A stretch of 8,176 bases of DNA from an uncultured Clostridia bacterium (GTDB taxonomy: Bacteria > Bacillota > Clostridia > Christensenellales > UBA1242), in assembly GCA_947625955.1 (NCBI GenBank), contig CANQQH010000044.1:1-8176 (forward strand), read 5' to 3'. The notes under the pieces are model-generated. The model did not search any database. It was not told where the DNA came from and saw only the letters and a program-made list of their open reading frames with translations. Within the stretch, counting starts at the first letter, position 1. Each line of letters starts with the position of its first letter. The position numbers and the translations under genes are program-made. Below are positions 5,495 to 8,176 of the stretch, piece by piece.

Positions 5495-6832
5495 ATGAAA
5501 GATTTTGAAACAATCGCGGGAATTTCCACTCCCCTTGTGAGCGGAGCAATATCTATTGTGAGAATGTCGGGAAAGGACTCTATCAAAATTGCCGACAAGT
5601 TTTTCATGACCAAAAAAGGCAAAAAGCCAAGTTCCTTCACCCCGCGTATGCTCACGCTCGGCGAGTTCAAAACCGACGCCTTTTCGGAGCAATGTTTGCT
5701 TGTTGTGTTTTCTGCCCCGAACTCTTTCACGGGCGAAGACATGGTTGAAATCCAGTGCCATGGCGGCGTTATGATTGCAAAAGGCATTCTTTCAACCCTT
5801 CTCCGTGGCGGCGCAAAAATGGCGAGCGCTGGTGAGTTTTCAAAGCGTGCCTTCCTGAATGGCAAGATGAGCCTTTCAAACGCCGAGGGCATGATGGACA
5901 TGATAAACGCAACAAGCGAGGCCGAGATTCGCGCGGGCTATTCGCTTTTGAAAGGTGAACTTTCAAAAAAGGCGGAAGAGGCGCAACAAAAACTTGTTGA
6001 CATCCTCAGCGACATTGAGGTCTCTCTTGACTACCCTGAGGAAGACATTGAATACACAACCAAAGAAAAAACCAAGTCGGCGCTTTTGCAAATTCAAGCA
6101 GACCTTGAAAAGCAGCTTGCCTCCCGCGGCGCAGGAAAACTCATCAAAGAGGGCGTGAAAGTTGCCATTCTTGGCAAGCCAAACGTTGGCAAGAGCAGTC
6201 TTCTCAACGCGCTTCTCAAAGACGAAAAGGCAATCGTGACATCGGTTGCGGGAACAACGCGAGATATTGTTGAGGGCGAAATTGCCATCAACGGGCTAAA
6301 ATTTATTCTTTTTGACACCGCCGGCATCCGCGACACGCACGACGAGGTCGAGAAAATCGGCGTTGAAAAGGCAAAGAGTCTCATCCTCTCCGCTGACATC
6401 ATCTTGCTCGTTAAAGAAGACGAGAGTGAAAGTGACCCTGGTCTCAGCGAACTTTTGAAAGGCAAAAAGGTCATCACGGTTCTCAACAAGGCGGACAAAA
6501 CGAACAACTATTCATCGGGCGAAAATATTATTCGTCTTTCAGCGAAGGAGAACAAGAACCTTGAAAAGCTGACCGAGAAACTCTATGAGGTTGCAACCGA
6601 GGGTCAACTCTTTGGCGACAATGTTATTCTCACTTCTGAGCGGCACTATAACGCGCTTTTGCGCGCCCATGAGAGCATCAAAAACGCGCTCAGCCAAATT
6701 GACAACTATTCAATCGACGTTATCACAATCGACCTCAACCTCGCCTATCAAGCGTTCGGCGAAATCACGGGCAACACTTCGAGCGAGGAGATTGTGAACG
6801 CAATATTTAGCAAATTTTGTTTGGGAAAATAA
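5495..6832 (+). CDS. mnmE: tRNA uridine-5-carboxymethylaminomethyl modification GTPase MnmE
   Basis: 445 residues, normal length. With MnmG it installs the (carboxymethyl)aminomethyl group on U34 of tRNAs that read codons ending in A or G. The N-terminal folate-binding domain (about 1-118) shows TIAGISTP, GAISIVRMSG and TGEDMVEIQCHGG (79-91). A helical domain follows, starting at EFSKRAFLNGKMSLSNAE (114-131). The GTPase domain is complete: GKPNVGKS at 227-234, GTTRD at 253-257, DTAG at 274-277 and NKAD at 331-334. The C-terminus ends in FCLGK (441-445) with the conserved Cys442, where most relatives read CIGK. The start at 5495 begins the conserved N-terminus; an in-frame extension from a TTG at 5408 adds non-conserved residues and crosses the promoter. 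mnmG follows after two bases. No ribosome site precedes the ATG. Confidence 0.96.
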   Translation: MKDFETIAGISTPLVSGAISIVRMSGKDSIKIADKFFMTKKGKKPSSFTPRMLTLGEFKTDAFSEQCLLVVFSAPNSFTGEDMVEIQCHGGVMIAKGILSTLLRGGAKMASAGEFSKRAFLNGKMSLSNAEGMMDMINATSEAEIRAGYSLLKGELSKKAEEAQQKLVDILSDIEVSLDYPEEDIEYTTKEKTKSALLQIQADLEKQLASRGAGKLIKEGVKVAILGKPNVGKSSLLNALLKDEKAIVTSVAGTTRDIVEGEIAINGLKFILFDTAGIRDTHDEVEKIGVEKAKSLILSADIILLVKEDESESDPGLSELLKGKKVITVLNKADKTNNYSSGENIIRLSAKENKNLEKLTEKLYEVATEGQLFGDNVILTSERHYNALLRAHESIKNALSQIDNYSIDVITIDLNLAYQAFGEITGNTSSEEIVNAIFSKFCLGK

Positions 6833-6834
6833 GT

Positions 6835-8176
6835 ATGGACTACGACGCTATTGTTATCGGGGCTGGCCATGCGGGTTGCGAAGCCGCGCTGGCACTTGCA
6901 AGAACACACCAAAAAACAGCGATCTTCACTTTGGAGGAGCAAGGTGTGGCTTTTTTGGCGTGCAATCCAAGCATAGGCGGGACGGCGAAAGGTCATCTTG
7001 TTTGCGAAATCGACGCTCTTGGCGGGCAGATGGGCATCACCGCCGACCAAACAACTTTGCAGCTTAGGATGCTCAACATGGGCAAAGGCCATGCCGTTCA
7101 ATCACTCCGCGCCCAAGTTGACAAGCACGCCTACCACTTCTCCATGCTCGAAACGCTCAAAAACCAGGAAAACCTCACCCTTATTTTTGATGAGGTTGTT
7201 GAAATTCTTGAAAAAGATGGCGCCGTTTGTGGCGTTAGAACCAAGAGCGGAAAGGAATATAAAGCGCGGGCGGTTGTTGTGACCGTTGGCGTATATCTCA
7301 ATTCGCGCACCATAATTGGTGACGATATCAAAGACGAAGGCCCGTCGGGCTTCAAAAACGCGAAGGGGCTAACAGATAGTCTCGCGCGCCTCGGCTTTGA
7401 AATTCGCAGGTTCAAAACAGGAACCCCTCCACGTCTTGAAAAAAAGTCAATAGACTTTGGCAAGTTTGAAATCCAAAAGGGCGACAGGAACATTCAAACA
7501 TTCTCTTTTCTCACCAAAAGGCAAAAAAGGAACGTTTGCGTCTGCCACCTCGGCTACACGAACGAGAAAACCAAACAAATCATTCTCGACAACCTCAGCC
7601 GCGCACCGCTTTATAGCGGCGTTATCGTTGGAACGGGGCCAAGGTATTGCCCATCAATCGAAACGAAAATCGTGAGGTTCAGCGACAAGGACCGTCACCA
7701 AGTTTTCCTTGAACCTGAAAGCCTTTCAACAAGCGAAATATATCTTCAAGGCATGAGCACAAGTATGCCAAGAAGCGTGCAGGAAGAAATGGTGAAAAGT
7801 ATTGACGGGCTTGGCAGGTCGCTCATCGTGAAGTTCGGCTACGCCATTGAATATGACGCCATCAACCCGCTCAACATCTTCCCCACTCTTGAAAGCAAGA
7901 AAGTGAAAATGCTCTTCACCGCCGGGCAAATCAACGGAACAAGTGGCTACGAAGAAGCCGGCGCGCAAGGTCTTTTGGCAGGGCTCAATGCGAGCCTCAT
8001 GCTTCGAAACAAAGAGCCAATCATCCTCTCGCGCGATAGCTCGTATCTCGGCGTTCTGGTCGACGACCTCACAATCAAGGGCACGAACGAGCCATATCGC
8101 ATGATGACCTCGCGCGCGGAACACCGCATAATGCTCAGGCAGGACAACGCGGATATGCGCCTCACGCCCATCGGCT
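6835..8176 (+). CDS. mnmG: tRNA uridine-5-carboxymethylaminomethyl modification enzyme MnmG, FAD subunit (3' end outside window)
   Basis: 447 codons are visible of roughly 620 expected. It is the FAD- and NADH-dependent partner of MnmE. Recognisable features are the FAD-binding GAGHAGCEAA (9-18), CNPSIGG with C43 (43-49), KTGTPPR (194-200), GPRYCPSIETKIVRFSDKDR (268-287) with the conserved C272, PTLESKK (350-356), AGQINGTSGYEEA (363-375) and KGTNEPYRMMTSRAEHR (415-431). Some conserved spots deviate: SKGPAV is GKGHAV (83-88), the TGTFL loop is VGVYL (151-155) and SRAEYR is SRAEHR. RYCPSIE and the Cys pair favour MnmG over the related TrmFO. It starts two bases after the mnmE stop, with only a weak GGGA upstream, so coupled translation is likely. 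Confidence 0.95.
   Translation, partial: MDYDAIVIGAGHAGCEAALALARTHQKTAIFTLEEQGVAFLACNPSIGGTAKGHLVCEIDALGGQMGITADQTTLQLRMLNMGKGHAVQSLRAQVDKHAYHFSMLETLKNQENLTLIFDEVVEILEKDGAVCGVRTKSGKEYKARAVVVTVGVYLNSRTIIGDDIKDEGPSGFKNAKGLTDSLARLGFEIRRFKTGTPPRLEKKSIDFGKFEIQKGDRNIQTFSFLTKRQKRNVCVCHLGYTNEKTKQIILDNLSRAPLYSGVIVGTGPRYCPSIETKIVRFSDKDRHQVFLEPESLSTSEIYLQGMSTSMPRSVQEEMVKSIDGLGRSLIVKFGYAIEYDAINPLNIFPTLESKKVKMLFTAGQINGTSGYEEAGAQGLLAGLNASLMLRNKEPIILSRDSSYLGVLVDDLTIKGTNEPYRMMTSRAEHRIMLRQDNADMRLTPIG

Noticed and set aside
5456..6507. Long minus-strand reading frames opposite mnmE
   Set aside because: They are the reverse shadow of a well-supported gene, with no recognisable domains or ribosome sites.

Overview
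The window looks like a chromosomal segment from a Gram-positive, low-to-moderate-GC bacterium, most likely an uncultured member of the Clostridia (Bacillota). The basis is the conserved rpmH-rnpA-yidD-yidC-jag block, a Gram-positive-type YidC, strong AGGAG ribosome sites and sigma-A-like promoters. Nothing here fixes the species. The segment is densely coding, with no gene-free stretch longer than about 210 bases.

Right half, housekeeping. From 5311 leftward on the minus strand runs one compact operon: rpmH (ribosomal protein bL34), rnpA (RNase P protein), yidD, yidC (membrane insertase) and jag/khpB (KH-R3H RNA-binding protein). Its genes overlap or lie 1-2 nt apart. A near-perfect promoter at 5394-5422 drives it and a hairpin plus T-run at 2482-2517 ends it. 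From 5495 rightward, mnmE and mnmG run divergently; mnmG is cut by the window end. They encode the two subunits of the enzyme that modifies the wobble uridine of certain tRNAs. In the usual Bacillota order mnmE and mnmG follow jag in the same direction, so here they sit on the other flank and inverted. The mnmE promoter is placed so that its mRNA probably starts at, or within a few bases of, the ATG (leaderless or nearly so).

Left half, accessory. Downstream of jag lies a three-gene minus-strand cassette: an NrtR-like regulator (Nudix domain plus winged helix), a zeta-toxin-like P-loop kinase, and a PHP-family phosphoesterase that runs off the left edge. A perfect inverted repeat, GCGTA-N5-TACGC, occurs three times in the window, all in this cassette. 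One copy fills the spacer between the -35 and -10 of the regulator's own promoter. The other two lie between the regulator and the kinase. The regulator's Nudix box has Lys in place of a metal-binding Glu, so it more likely senses a nucleotide ligand than hydrolyses one.

The most interesting hypothesis is therefore a small, self-regulated metabolic or RNA/nucleotide-repair unit: a Nudix-type ligand sensor controlling a kinase and a phosphoesterase through a shared operator. A second, unrelated palindrome (1606-1628) overlaps the best candidate promoter for the kinase-phosphoesterase pair. The substrate is unknown.
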